This document shows, piece after piece, positions 43,456-52,758 of a stretch of 64,000 nucleotides of DNA. The stretch's first letter is position 1. Every line of letters starts with the position of its first letter. The translations under genes were made by a program, and so were the position numbers. The notes under the pieces were generated by a model. That model saw only the letters and a program-made list of their open reading frames with translations, was not told the DNA's origin and did not search any database. This DNA is from Micromonospora chalcea (GTDB lineage: Bacteria > Actinomycetota > Actinomycetes > Mycobacteriales > Micromonosporaceae): NCBI RefSeq assembly GCF_002926165.1, contig NZ_MAGP01000116.1, positions 1 to 64,000 on the forward strand, given 5' to 3'.

Positions 43456-44100
43456 ATGACGACGTTCGTGCTCATCCACGGCGGCGGGGGCAGCGCGTGG
43501 GACTGGCACCTGCTGGTTCCCGAGCTGGCCGCCCGGGGTCACGACGCGGTGGTGCCGGAGCTGCCGATCGGAGACAGGTCGGCGGGGTTCACCGACTTCC
43601 GCCAGGCGGTGATCGACGCCGTCGGCAACCGGGACGACCTCGTAGTGGTCGGGCACTCGTACGGCGCGTTCACCGCACCGCTGGTCGCCGACCGGTTGCC
43701 GGTGCGCCTCCTGGTCCTGCTCACCCCGATGATTCCGCGGCCCGGCGAGAAGCCGGGGGACTGGTGGGGCAACACCGGCTACCGCGAGCCGGACGGGCTC
43801 AGCGAGGAACAGCAGTTCTACAACGGCGTGCCGGCCGGGATCGTCGCCGAGGCGCCCGCGCACGGCCGGGAGCAGGTCAGCGCGGAGTGGGACGAGCCGT
43901 GGCCGCTCGCCGCCTGGCCGGCCGTGCCGACGAGGGTGCTCATCGGCCGCGACGACCGGTTCTTTCCCGCCGACTTCCAGCGCCGGGTGGCCGCCGACCG
44001 GCTCGGCGTGGTGCCGGACGAGATCGACGGCGGCCACGCGGTAGCGCTCAGCCGCCCGGGCCCGCTCGCCGACCGGCTGACTGCCTACCTGGTGTCCTGA
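43456..44100 (+). CDS. Alpha/beta-hydrolase
   Basis: 214 residues: FVLIHGGGGSAWDWHLLVPEL, nucleophile GHSYGAFTAPL (Ser about 72), Asp in IGRDDRFFP and His in IDGGHAVALSRP. Esterase-like. ATG at 43456. Confidence 0.88.
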   Translation: MTTFVLIHGGGGSAWDWHLLVPELAARGHDAVVPELPIGDRSAGFTDFRQAVIDAVGNRDDLVVVGHSYGAFTAPLVADRLPVRLLVLLTPMIPRPGEKPGDWWGNTGYREPDGLSEEQQFYNGVPAGIVAEAPAHGREQVSAEWDEPWPLAAWPAVPTRVLIGRDDRFFPADFQRRVAADRLGVVPDEIDGGHAVALSRPGPLADRLTAYLVS

Positions 44101-44104
44101 TCCC

Positions 44105-44162
44105 GCCTCGCCGTGATCCGTCCGGCCCCTCCCGACGACATGCTGATCAGGAGGGGCGAGGC
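44105..44162. terminator. Putative bidirectional terminator with two nested stems
   Basis: Outer repeat GCCTCGCC (44105-44112) pairs with GGCGAGGC (44155-44162). Inner GCCCCTCC (44125-44132) pairs with GGAGGGGC (44150-44157). They overlap, so the hairpins are alternatives. They lie between the convergent hydrolase and PepSY genes. No T-run is seen. Confidence 0.55.
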
Positions 44163-44241
44163 GCCGTGCGGATCCGCGACTGAGGGTTCACGGCGGCTGT
44201 CCGGTCTCTCCGAGGCGGTGACGGCCGGATAGCCGCCGGGG

Positions 44242-45705
44242 TCAGCTGCCGGCCGGCGCGGGTGAGACGGGTAGGGGCCGGCGGCGCCGACGCGCGAGCA
44301 GGCCGAGGACGAGATCGACGACGAGGAAGCCGAGCAGGGTGACGCCGAACCAGGGCAGTGCCCAGCCGAGTGCCAGGGTGACCGGTACGCCGAGCAGCAG
44401 CGCCCACCACGGGAGCCCGCGGAGGCCACCTCGGGCGGGCGGTGAGCCGAGCGGGGCGCGACGGCCGGCGCGGGTGGGGCGGCGCTGCCACCACATGCGG
44501 TAGCCCCAGACGATGACGCAGAGCAGACCGAGAGCGAGCGCCGCGAGCAGGATCTGGTTGATCGGCCCGAACAGGATTCCCATGTGGGCTTGGATGCCGA
44601 GGCTGCTGAGCTGCGCGAGCAGCGGCCAGTCGGCGAAGTCGCTGCGGGCGGTGACCGCGCCGGTGGTGGGCTCGACGGCGATTCGATCCTTCGCGACCGG
44701 CCAGGCGTTGTCGACCTGGGCGACGGTCCAGGCCAGGCCGGGCTCCGCGGCGGGGCTGATCTCCACCGGTCCCGAGAGTCCGGCGCTGCGCGCGGAGGCC
44801 AGCACATTGTCGTAGGACGCCGGATTGTCCGCCGTGCCGGTCGCCGCGCCACCGTGCTGATGCTCACCGCCGCCCGCGGGCGGGGCCACGCCGTCGACGG
44901 TGGTGGAGAGTTCCGGAGTGCCGGCGCGCAGGGTGTCCAGGCCGGTGCTGAAGTTCGCGCCGGCGTACCGGGACCAGGTCAAGCCGGTGGCGGAGAGGAA
45001 CAGCAGGCCGACCGCGAGCCAGACACCGGTGGTGGCGTGCCAGCCCCGGGTACGGCGAACTCCCTTGCGGGCGGTCAGGTCCGGTACGAGCAGGTGTGTC
45101 GTCCGGGCGCGGGTGGCGCTGCGGCGGCGCCACCACAGGACTACCCCGCCGAGAACGAGAACCCACAACCAGCTGGCGGCGATCTCGGAGTAGTGCCGCC
45201 CGACCTCGCCGAGATGCAGGTTGCGGTGCAGGTCGTCGAGCCAGGTGGTGGCGGGGGTGGAGCCGAACCAGGTGGTGAGCCGCCCGGTCACCTCGCCGGT
45301 GTACGGGTCGACATAGACGGTGTGCTGCTTGTCGCCGAGTTCCTCGAGCGAGAACACCACCTGGGTGGTCCGGTCGCCGGTGCCGGGCACCACGGCGGCG
45401 ATGGTGCCGTCGGGGTGCGCCGCCCGCGCGGCGGTGACCTGTTGGGCGAGGGTCTTCGGCTGGTCACCGACGGTGGCCACGGTCAGCCGGTCGCCGTAGA
45501 GGGCCTGGTCCAGCTGCGGGGTGATGGTGTACGCCAGGCCGGTCAGGGCGGCGACCAGCAGGAACGGGGCAACCAGGATGCCGGCGTAGAAATGAAGCCG
45601 GGTCAGCAGCGCGGCGAACGGCGTGGGCTGGCGGCCCGGCCGAGCGGCCGGCGCGGCGGTGGAGGTGTCCGGCGCGGGGTCGCCGGACAGTTCGGTGACG
45701 GACAT
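44242..45705 (-). CDS. PepSY-associated membrane protein
   Basis: 487 residues with four or five membrane helices, beginning LTRLHFYAGILVAPFLLVAALTG and WLDDLHRNLHLGEVG, plus the late AHMGILFGPINQILL. This is the PepSY_TM family, often linked to iron or sulfite/haem reduction. A His/Gly-rich loop (GGGEHQHGG) may bind metal. ATG at 45705. The promoter side has a CCGAT/ATCGG inverted pair (45714-45730). The rest of the 254-bp gap up to 45959 shows nothing I can support. Confidence 0.85.
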   Translation of the reverse strand: MSVTELSGDPAPDTSTAAPAARPGRQPTPFAALLTRLHFYAGILVAPFLLVAALTGLAYTITPQLDQALYGDRLTVATVGDQPKTLAQQVTAARAAHPDGTIAAVVPGTGDRTTQVVFSLEELGDKQHTVYVDPYTGEVTGRLTTWFGSTPATTWLDDLHRNLHLGEVGRHYSEIAASWLWVLVLGGVVLWWRRRSATRARTTHLLVPDLTARKGVRRTRGWHATTGVWLAVGLLFLSATGLTWSRYAGANFSTGLDTLRAGTPELSTTVDGVAPPAGGGEHQHGGAATGTADNPASYDNVLASARSAGLSGPVEISPAAEPGLAWTVAQVDNAWPVAKDRIAVEPTTGAVTARSDFADWPLLAQLSSLGIQAHMGILFGPINQILLAALALGLLCVIVWGYRMWWQRRPTRAGRRAPLGSPPARGGLRGLPWWALLLGVPVTLALGWALPWFGVTLLGFLVVDLVLGLLARRRRRPLPVSPAPAGS

Positions 45706-45959
45706 CGACTACTCCGATCGAAAATATCGGCTTTTGGTTCGGGGTGGCTCGTGCCCGTCGAGCCGTGGGCTGCCCGGCTGCCGTGTCCCGATCGAGTAGT
45801 CGGTCAGGTGTGTCAGGAAGTTCCCTCGTCCGCGTAGATCTTCGGGTTGTCGTCCGGCGCGGTGCCAGGACGCCTCCGCGTGCCGACGGCGGCGAAGGGG
45901 CGCCGTGGCGGGCCGACTCGCGCCAGGGTGCCGTCAAGGGATCACCCGGTGCCGGTTGA

Positions 45960-46727
45960 TCAGGGCTGCGACGTCCGCCGCGCCAGGTGGACCGTGACGT
46001 CCGCGGTGACCTCGACCGTGCCGGGCAGTACATCCCGGACGCGGCGGAACACCTGCTCACGGACATGTGGCGGCAGTTCGAGGTAGGCCGAGACGGTCGA
46101 CAGCAGACCGACGAAGTCGTCGGCACTCATCGTGATCCGCCGCGCGATCTCCGACTGGCGTACGTCGGTGAACCACTCGGAGGCGCGCAGCTCCGTGCCG
46201 GGCCACTGCATGCCGGCTTCCGGTGGCGTCCCGTCCGGCGACGGGATCTCGTCGTCGGCGATGAACTCGGCTCGGGCCGCGGCCACCCCGTCGCGCAGCG
46301 CCGGGTCGGCCAGCCGCAGCGGCCCGCCGAACGAGGCGAACACACCACCGGGCACGAGCAGCCCAGCGACCCGCTCCCACCGGCCCGCCGGGTCGGTCCA
46401 GTGCAGCGCCGCCGCCGCGTACACCAGGTCGTGGTGCTCGCCGGCGCGCAACTGCTCGAACGCGGCCTGCCGGACCCGCACCCCGGCCGGGACGTGCCGG
46501 CGCAGTTCGGCGAGCATCGCGGAATCCGGGTCGGTGGCGGTGACCGCGATGCCGCGCCGCGCGAACAGCCGGGTGGCCTTGCCGGTCCCGGCGCCGATCT
46601 CCAGGGCGGTCCGGACCGGCCGGTCCGCGTACGCCAGCACCAGGTCGGCAAGCTCCTCGGGGTAGCCGGGCCGGAACCGCTCGTACGCCTGCGCCGCCGC
46701 TCCGAAGCTCAACGCGCGATCCGGCAT
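45960..46727 (-). CDS. SAM-dependent methyltransferase
   Basis: 255 residues from ATG 46727. SFGAAAQAYERFRPGYPEEL start, motif I ALEIGAGTGKATRLF, and DLVYAAAALHWTDP. The common small-molecule methyltransferase type. Likely in one operon with the P-loop kinase gene 19 bp upstream. Confidence 0.87.
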   Translation of the reverse strand: MPDRALSFGAAAQAYERFRPGYPEELADLVLAYADRPVRTALEIGAGTGKATRLFARRGIAVTATDPDSAMLAELRRHVPAGVRVRQAAFEQLRAGEHHDLVYAAAALHWTDPAGRWERVAGLLVPGGVFASFGGPLRLADPALRDGVAAARAEFIADDEIPSPDGTPPEAGMQWPGTELRASEWFTDVRQSEIARRITMSADDFVGLLSTVSAYLELPPHVREQVFRRVRDVLPGTVEVTADVTVHLARRTSQP

Positions 46728-46746
46728 GCCGAGCATCCTCCCACGA

Positions 46747-47262
46747 TCAGGCTGCGCCCGTGACGTGCGCGGCGACGGCGTCGGCCACCTGCTCGGGCGG
46801 GACGGTGGCGTCGATCAGGTGGGCGTCGGTCACCGACGCGAACGTGTCCAGCGCCCGGGCGACGTGGTCGTGCCGCCAGCCGCGCGCGCCGGACTCGACC
46901 TGGTCGGCGTCGATCCGGGCCCGCAACCGGTCCTCGGGGAGCGTGAGCACGACCTCGCGGACGTCGACGCCCGCGGCGCGGATGCCGCCGAGGATCTCCG
47001 CGCGGTACGCCGGGACGAGCAGGCTCATCGGCACGATCCAGATGCCCGGGTGGTGCCGGTCCAGGCCGGTGACCGTCTGCACGACGAGGTGACGCCACAG
47101 GGGCAGGTCCTGGAAGTCGCCGGTCGGCGGGGTGACGAACGCGGTGAGCATCGAGCCGAGGAACTCCGGGTCGAACAGCCGCGCGTCCGGAAGCGACTCC
47201 GTGAGCAGCCGCGCGGTGGTCGTCTTGCCGGCACCGAACGCGCCGTTGAGCCAGACGATCAC
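46747..47262 (-). CDS. TmrB-like P-loop kinase
   Basis: 171 residues. Walker A WLNGAFGAGKTTTARLL (about 4-20) and the overall look of the TmrB/adenylate-kinase-like group, one member of which gives tunicamycin resistance. Substrate unknown. GTG at 47262, 15 bp from the stop of the AlkZ-like gene upstream. Confidence 0.78.
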   Translation of the reverse strand: MIVWLNGAFGAGKTTTARLLTESLPDARLFDPEFLGSMLTAFVTPPTGDFQDLPLWRHLVVQTVTGLDRHHPGIWIVPMSLLVPAYRAEILGGIRAAGVDVREVVLTLPEDRLRARIDADQVESGARGWRHDHVARALDTFASVTDAHLIDATVPPEQVADAVAAHVTGAA

Positions 47263-47277
47263 GCGATCATGATGCCA

Positions 47278-48369
47278 TCACGCGGCGAAGTCGACACCCG
47301 CGAGCGGCACACCCCGGTACGCGGCGAGGCGCTCGGCCTCCGCGACCACCGCGTCGCGGGTGCTGCCGGTGAGCCTTCGCCACGGCTGGACGGCGACGGT
47401 GAACGACCGGCCGGACTTGCGGGGCCGCCACGTGCCGGCCAGCTCCCCGTCGGCCAGCACGGCGCCAGGGCGGCCCAGCACCGGCCACAACTCCTTGGCG
47501 CGGGCCGCGTCCGGCACGAGCGTCGCCCGGTCCTTCGCCTGGAGGAACAGGTCGAACGGGCCGAGCAGGCGGGTCGTCGTGGCGTCCGCCGACGCCAGCG
47601 CCGCCTCGTCGGCGGCGAGCAGCCAGCGCGTCTCACCGTCGACGCTCACCTCGACCGCGTCGCCCGGCCAGCGGGCCTTGACCTCCTTGACCGGGGCGTC
47701 GAGGTAGTCGGCGACGTGCTTCGGGGTGGCCGGGCCGAGCAGCCGCAGGTAGGCGCGGATGAGCTCGAACCGGTCGCCGGGCGCGGCGGCCGGATGGAAC
47801 CCGCGGATGCGTTCCAGGACCGGCGGTGACGTGTCGAGGCGCAGCTCCAGCCCGGCGCGTACGGCGGCGAGCCGGAACGGCATCTCGTAGAGGTGGATCG
47901 CGTCGCACGGCCGGCAGTGCCGCAGGTAGGGCTCGGGCATCACCTCGGCGAGCCGCCCGGAGACCTCGCCCTTGACCGTCGGCGTGCGGACGATCTCCCG
48001 CATCCGGGCGGCCACCTCGTCGAGCGCGGCGACGATGCCGATGCCGGCGGCCTTCAACGGTTTCGCCGCGTCGTAGATGCGCTTGCCCGCGTCGGCGTCG
48101 GAGAACGGCTCGACCGCGACGGCCACCGCGCCCACGTCGGCGCGGCGGTAGAGGTGTGGGGCGCCGCGTACGGTCCAGAGCATGACCACGTCGTCACCGG
48201 TCAGCGAGGTCACGTCGACCCCGCGCGTCGCCAGCGCCCAGCGGCCGCCGTCGGGGCCGGTGTCCTGCACGCCGATGTCGAGCACGGCGGTGTCGGCGAG
48301 CGAGCCCTGCGCCCGGTCGAGCTGCTGGGCGCGCACGCGGAAGGCCAGCACCTGACGTCTGTCGACCAT
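47278..48369 (-). CDS. AlkZ-like winged-helix protein (HTH_42)
   Basis: 363 residues with three winged-helix segments typical of the HTH_42/YcaQ/AlkZ family, whose members unhook DNA interstrand crosslinks or excise alkylated bases. The first helix VRAQQLDRAQG holds the Gln residues used in this family; HLYEMPFRL and AYLRLLGPATPKHVADYL follow. ATG at 48369. It could be part of DNA-damage tolerance. Confidence 0.83.
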   Translation of the reverse strand: MVDRRQVLAFRVRAQQLDRAQGSLADTAVLDIGVQDTGPDGGRWALATRGVDVTSLTGDDVVMLWTVRGAPHLYRRADVGAVAVAVEPFSDADAGKRIYDAAKPLKAAGIGIVAALDEVAARMREIVRTPTVKGEVSGRLAEVMPEPYLRHCRPCDAIHLYEMPFRLAAVRAGLELRLDTSPPVLERIRGFHPAAAPGDRFELIRAYLRLLGPATPKHVADYLDAPVKEVKARWPGDAVEVSVDGETRWLLAADEAALASADATTTRLLGPFDLFLQAKDRATLVPDAARAKELWPVLGRPGAVLADGELAGTWRPRKSGRSFTVAVQPWRRLTGSTRDAVVAEAERLAAYRGVPLAGVDFAA

Positions 48370-48490
48370 CGCCACAGCGTAGGCGCCGGCACCGACACGT
48401 CCGGCCGTCGGTGGAACGCGGTGGGTGTCTCCGGCCCCGTTTGACACCCATGGCGTTCCACTCGCCGTCCGCGGGCCCTGGGGGACTGCG

Positions 48491-50170
48491 TCAGCGGGCG
48501 GCGAGCAGCCGTTCGCGGACCTCGCGGCGCAGGATCTTGCCGATCTGGGAGTACGGCAGCTCGTCGACGATCACGACCCGGCGCGGCACCTTGTAGCCGG
48601 CCAGGTGGGTGCGGCACGAGGTCCGGATCGCCTCCGGCGTGGCGGCCACCGCCGGGTCGACCACCACCGCGGCGACGACCTCCTCGCCGTCGGCGGTGGG
48701 CAGGCCCACGGCGGCGGCCTCGCGTACGCCGGGGACGCGGCGCAGCGCCTCCTCCACCTCGGACGGGTAGACGTTGAAGCCGCCGGTGATGATCAGCTCC
48801 TTGATCCGGTCGACCACCGTGATGAAGCCGTCGGCGTCCATGGTGACGATGTCGCCGGTGCGCATCCAGCCGCCGGGCAGCAGCACCTTCGCCGTCTCCT
48901 CCGGCCGGTGCCAGTAGCCGGAGAACACCTGCGGGCCGCGGACCAGCAGCTCACCGGCCTCGCCCGGGGTGCGGTCGCGGCTCGGGTCCTCCGGGTCGAC
49001 GATACGCACGTCGGTGGAGGGAAACGGCACGCCGACGGTGCCGGGCCGGCGGGTCGGCGCGACCGGGTTGCCGACCGTGATCGGGGACGTCTCGGTCATC
49101 CCGTACCCCTCGACCAGCAGGCCGCCGGTCACCTGCTCCCACAGCTCCACGGTGGCCGGTGGCAGCGACATCGCGCCGGAGATCGCGTACCGGATGGAGG
49201 TGAGGTCGACGGCGCGTTCGCGGGCGGCGGTGGCGAGCTTCGCGTAGACCGGCGGCACCGCGGGCAGGAACGTCGGCGGGCGGCGGCGGACCGCGTCGAG
49301 CACCTGGTCGGCGTCGAAGCGGGGGAACAGCACCAGCGTGGCGCCGATGCTGACGGCGAAGGTGAGGCAGAGCGTCAGCCCGTAGGCGTGGAACAGCGGC
49401 AGCACCGCGTACACGGTCTCCTCGCCGTCGCGCAGGCCGGGCACCCAGGCCCGGCCCTGCGCGGCGTTGGCGCGCAGGTTGCGGTGGGTCAGCACCGCGC
49501 CCTTGGGCTCGCCGGTGGTGCCGCCGGTGTACTGGAGCAACGCCACGTCGCCGGCCTCCGGCGCGGGATGCCCGGCGGGCAGCGGCCCGGCCGCGGCGAC
49601 CAGGTCCGACCAGGCCAGGGCGCCGGGCGCGGGGGCGGTCATCGCGGCGCGGGCGGCGCGGACCTTCGGCAGCGGCGCCCGCAGCGCCCACCGCTTGAGC
49701 CGCGGCAGCGCCGCGGTCAGGTCGACCGCCACCACGGTACGCACGGCGCCGCGTCCCGCCACCAGCGGCGCGACCTTGTCCCACACGATCGCGACGCCTG
49801 CGCCGTGGTCGGTGAGCTGCCGGTCCAGCTCGTCGGCGGTGTAGAGCGGATTGTGCTCGACCACGACCGCGCCGAGCCGCAGCACGGCGTAGAAGGCGAC
49901 CACGTGCTGCGGGCAGTTCGGCAGCACCAGCGCCACCCGGTCGCCCGGGCCGACGCCGAGGCGGCGCAGCGCCTCGGCGGCGCGGGACACCTGGTCGGCC
50001 AGCTCGGTGAACGTGGTGGTGGCGCCGTAGAAGTCGAGCGCGACCCGGGGCCCGAACCGCCCGGCCGCCTCGGTGAGCAGGTCGACGAGCGAGCCGTCCG
50101 GCTCGGCGATCTCGGCCGGTACCCCCGGCGCGTAGCTACGGGTCCAGGGTCGCTGGGCGGTCGCGTCCAT
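48491..50170 (-). CDS. Long-chain acyl-CoA ligase (FadD)
   Basis: 559 residues. AMP-forming family: LLQYTGGTTGEPKGAVLTHRN (about 208-228), EGYGMTETSP, the adenylate site GGWMRTGD, and the C-terminal hinge VVDRIKELIITGG with the catalytic lysine in SQIGKILRRE. Activates fatty acids to acyl-CoA. ATG 50170. The upstream palindrome at 50226-50245 is a likely repressor site. Confidence 0.9.
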   Translation of the reverse strand: MDATAQRPWTRSYAPGVPAEIAEPDGSLVDLLTEAAGRFGPRVALDFYGATTTFTELADQVSRAAEALRRLGVGPGDRVALVLPNCPQHVVAFYAVLRLGAVVVEHNPLYTADELDRQLTDHGAGVAIVWDKVAPLVAGRGAVRTVVAVDLTAALPRLKRWALRAPLPKVRAARAAMTAPAPGALAWSDLVAAAGPLPAGHPAPEAGDVALLQYTGGTTGEPKGAVLTHRNLRANAAQGRAWVPGLRDGEETVYAVLPLFHAYGLTLCLTFAVSIGATLVLFPRFDADQVLDAVRRRPPTFLPAVPPVYAKLATAARERAVDLTSIRYAISGAMSLPPATVELWEQVTGGLLVEGYGMTETSPITVGNPVAPTRRPGTVGVPFPSTDVRIVDPEDPSRDRTPGEAGELLVRGPQVFSGYWHRPEETAKVLLPGGWMRTGDIVTMDADGFITVVDRIKELIITGGFNVYPSEVEEALRRVPGVREAAAVGLPTADGEEVVAAVVVDPAVAATPEAIRTSCRTHLAGYKVPRRVVIVDELPYSQIGKILRREVRERLLAAR

Positions 50171-50225
50171 CGCCGTTACTCCTCGTCGCGCGGATGACGA
50201 CCCCAGCCTAACGTGACCGGGCGGT

Positions 50226-50245
50226 AACCTACGCTAACGTAGGTT
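50226..50245. promoter_or_regulatory. Perfect palindrome upstream of fadD
   Basis: AACCTACG-CTAA-CGTAGGTT, 8-bp arms with 4-bp centre, 56 bp upstream of the ligase ATG. It looks like an operator for a TetR-type fatty-acid regulator, though none is encoded beside it. Confidence 0.75.
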
Positions 50246-50270
50246 GCCGGGTAGGTCACACCTGCGCAGG

Positions 50271-50450
50271 TCAGTGCCGGCGTGTCGAATGCTGGTGCAC
50301 CACCCGCCGGCCCTTCACGATGCCGACGATGATCACCGCGGCGAGCGCGATCACGCCGATGATGACGAGCCAGCGGACCGCCTCCAGCAGCAGCCCGAGC
50401 AGGATGATCACACCGGCGACCACGCCGACCACCCAGAGCAACGCACGCAT
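50271..50450 (-). CDS. Small membrane protein
   Basis: 59 residues with two hydrophobic helices and a basic end (KGRRVVHQHSTRRH). ATG 50450 with GGGAGG just upstream. No family recognised. Confidence 0.65.
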   Translation of the reverse strand: MRALLWVVGVVAGVIILLGLLLEAVRWLVIIGVIALAAVIIVGIVKGRRVVHQHSTRRH

Positions 50451-50522
50451 GTCCCAGCCTCCCGTCGTACGGTCGGCCGCCCGCTTTCCCACTGGCCCTA
50501 CGGCCATGCGTGGCCCGGTGGA

Positions 50523-51233
50523 TCAGTGCCGGGCCACGTACACGGTGTTCGCCGCCTCCCGGCCCTGCAACGGGTTCGGGAACCGGACGACGTGCGCCAC
50601 CGAGGTCGGGAACACAGCGGTGAGAGTGCGCTGGAACTCCGGGTCCGGCGGGTCGTTCGACCAGAGCGCGAAGACCCCGTCCGGGTGCAGCAGCGCGGCC
50701 AGCCGGCGCAGCCCGTCGACCGTGTAGAACGCGGCGTGGCTCGGGTGCAGCACCTGACGGGGGGAGTGGTCCACGTCCAGCAGCACCGCGTGGAAGCGGC
50801 GGCCCGGCTCGTCCGGGTCGAAACCGCCGTCGGCGACCGCGGCGAAGAAATCCGCCCGGACGAACCGGGTACGCGGATCGGTGGCCAGCCCGGCGGTGAA
50901 CGGCAGCAGGTCCCGGCGGTGCCAGTCGATCACGTCCTCGATCGCCTCGACCACGAGCAGCGAACGCACCCGGGGATCCTCCAGCGCGGTCCGTGCCGTG
51001 TAGCCGAGGCCGAGCCCGCCGACCACCACGTCCAGCTCCGTGCCGGTCAGCGCGGCCAGTCCGAGCCGGGCCAGCTCGATCTCCGCCACCGGGAAGGCGC
51101 TGGACATGAGGTACTCGTCATCGAGCTTCACCTCGTACACCTCGGCGCCCAGCGCCGGGTCGCGCCGCCGCCGCAGGCTGATCTCGCCGATCGGCGTCTC
51201 CCGCCAGGCCAGTTCCTCGAAGCGCGCGCCCAC
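50523..51233 (-). CDS. Spermidine-synthase-like methyltransferase-fold protein
   Basis: 236 residues: DVVVGGLGLGYTARTAL (nucleotide loop), VVEAIEDVIDWHR and VLLDVDHSPRQVLHP. This is the spermidine-synthase fold; the aminopropyl site is not fully seen, so it may be an unrelated SAM-dependent enzyme. GTG start. Confidence 0.82.
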   Translation of the reverse strand: MGARFEELAWRETPIGEISLRRRRDPALGAEVYEVKLDDEYLMSSAFPVAEIELARLGLAALTGTELDVVVGGLGLGYTARTALEDPRVRSLLVVEAIEDVIDWHRRDLLPFTAGLATDPRTRFVRADFFAAVADGGFDPDEPGRRFHAVLLDVDHSPRQVLHPSHAAFYTVDGLRRLAALLHPDGVFALWSNDPPDPEFQRTLTAVFPTSVAHVVRFPNPLQGREAANTVYVARH

Positions 51234-51314
51234 CCGGTGTCCTCTCCGCCGATCCGTCCCCGGATGCTACCGGCCGGTGCCGGCCCGGCCCGGCGAAACC
51301 ACGGCGCGTGGCGC

Positions 51315-51923
51315 TCAGTCGGCGGGGCGGGTGGCCACCACGACCGTGTCCAGCGCGTCCACGGCGCCGCCGTCGCTCGTCGGGACCGGCCGGCGGGTGG
51401 TCTCGGCGCGCTGGACCCGCAGCCCGGCCAGCCCGTCGACCACCGCCTCGGGCGTGAGCAGCACGGCGGGGTCCTGCGGGCCGCCGGTGCCACCGGTGAG
51501 GTTGGCCAGGTCGTGCCCGACCACCACGAGCGTGCCGCCGGGGCGCAGCGCGGACTTCGCCGCGGCGAGCACGCCGGCGAACTCGGCGGCGGGCAGGTGC
51601 AGGTAGCTGATCAGCACCAGGTCGTAACTGTTCGGCACCGGCCGGTACGCGGTCACGTCCGCTACCCGCCAGTCGACGGTCACGCCCCGCGCGGCGGCCA
51701 TCTGCCGCCCCCGCTCGACGGCCACGGTGGAGAAGTCCACCGCGTTGACCCGCCAGCCCTGACCGGCCAGCCAGACCGCGTTGCGTCCCTCGCCGGCCGC
51801 GATGTCCAGCGCCGACCCGGGAGTCAGCCCGGCGACCGACTCGACCACGAAACGGTTGGGCTCAGCGCTCCACACCAGCCCGGGCGTGTCGGCGTACCGG
51901 CTGTCCCAGGCGCTGCTGTCCAC
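51315..51923 (-). CDS. SAM-dependent methyltransferase
   Basis: 202 residues: WDSRYADTP start, motif I ALDIAAGEGRNAVWLA, DFSTVAVERGRQMAA. Resembles the TehB/tellurite-resistance type. GTG at 51923 after AAGGGG; overlaps the end of the TauE gene by 62 bp. Last gene of the sulfur operon. Confidence 0.83.
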   Translation of the reverse strand: MDSSAWDSRYADTPGLVWSAEPNRFVVESVAGLTPGSALDIAAGEGRNAVWLAGQGWRVNAVDFSTVAVERGRQMAAARGVTVDWRVADVTAYRPVPNSYDLVLISYLHLPAAEFAGVLAAAKSALRPGGTLVVVGHDLANLTGGTGGPQDPAVLLTPEAVVDGLAGLRVQRAETTRRPVPTSDGGAVDALDTVVVATRPAD

Positions 51924-52758
51924 TGTGTCCCCTTCCTCGGCGGCCCCACACCGCCATGGTGACCGTACCGGCCACGGCAACCGCTCCCACGGCGAGTCCC
52001 CAGACCGGCGGCAGCTGCTGGGCGAGCACGAACACGCCCATCACCACGACGAACCAGCCGAACCCGCGGCGCAGCAGATCGGCCGGGATCCGCCCGGCGA
52101 GCCGGCCACCGAGCAGGCTGACCCAGCCCGCGGCGACCGTGACCGCGCCGGCCAGCCCCCAGTGGATCTGCACGCCGGACAGGTAGCCGGCCAGGCCGGC
52201 GAACGACTTCATCGCGATGACGACGAGCGAGGTGCCGACCGCCACCGGCATCGGCAACCCACCCAGCAGGGCCAGAGCCGGTACGACCAGGAAGCCGCCG
52301 CCCGCGCCGACCAGACCGGTGACCAGGCCGACGACCACGCCGTCCCCGACCACCCGCAGCATCGGCAGCTCGTGCGGCTTCGACCGGCCCTCGGCGGCCC
52401 GGCGGCCCCGGAGCATCGCGACCGCGGTGGCCAGCATCATCAGCGCGAACCCGGTGAGCAGGACGCTCGCCGGGACGAACTCGGCCAGCCGGCCGCCCGC
52501 GTACGCGCCGGTCATGCCGGCCACGCCGAAGATGAGCCCGGTGCGCCAGCGGACCCGGTTCGCGCGGGCGTGCGGCAGCACGCCCACCGCGCTGGTCACG
52601 CCGACGACGAGCAGCGAGGTGGCGATGGCCTCCTTCGCGGGCAGGTCGGCGACGTAGACCAGCAGCGGCACGGCGAGGATCGAACCGCCGCCGCCGAGCA
52701 GACCCAGCGTCACGCCGATCAGCACCGCGCCGGCCAGCGTCAGCGCGAGGGTGGTCAC
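51862..52758 (-). CDS. TauE/SafE-type sulfite/sulfur exporter
   Basis: 298 residues with about eight membrane helices: GLLGGGGSILAVPLLV start and GLVGAGGGFLVVPALALLG give the two TauE/SafE glycine-rich repeats. Moves sulfite, thiosulfate or organosulfonates across the membrane. GTG at 52758 overlaps the rhodanese stop. Belongs to the persulfide-response cluster. Confidence 0.87.
   Translation of the reverse strand: MTTLALTLAGAVLIGVTLGLLGGGGSILAVPLLVYVADLPAKEAIATSLLVVGVTSAVGVLPHARANRVRWRTGLIFGVAGMTGAYAGGRLAEFVPASVLLTGFALMMLATAVAMLRGRRAAEGRSKPHELPMLRVVGDGVVVGLVTGLVGAGGGFLVVPALALLGGLPMPVAVGTSLVVIAMKSFAGLAGYLSGVQIHWGLAGAVTVAAGWVSLLGGRLAGRIPADLLRRGFGWFVVVMGVFVLAQQLPPVWGLAVGAVAVAGTVTMAVWGRRGRGHSGQQRLGQPVRRHARAGVER

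Noticed and set aside
45813..45945. Minus-strand frame ending DDNPKIYADEGTS
   Set aside because: Protein-like tail but no start codon in frame and a stop just upstream; cannot support a gene.
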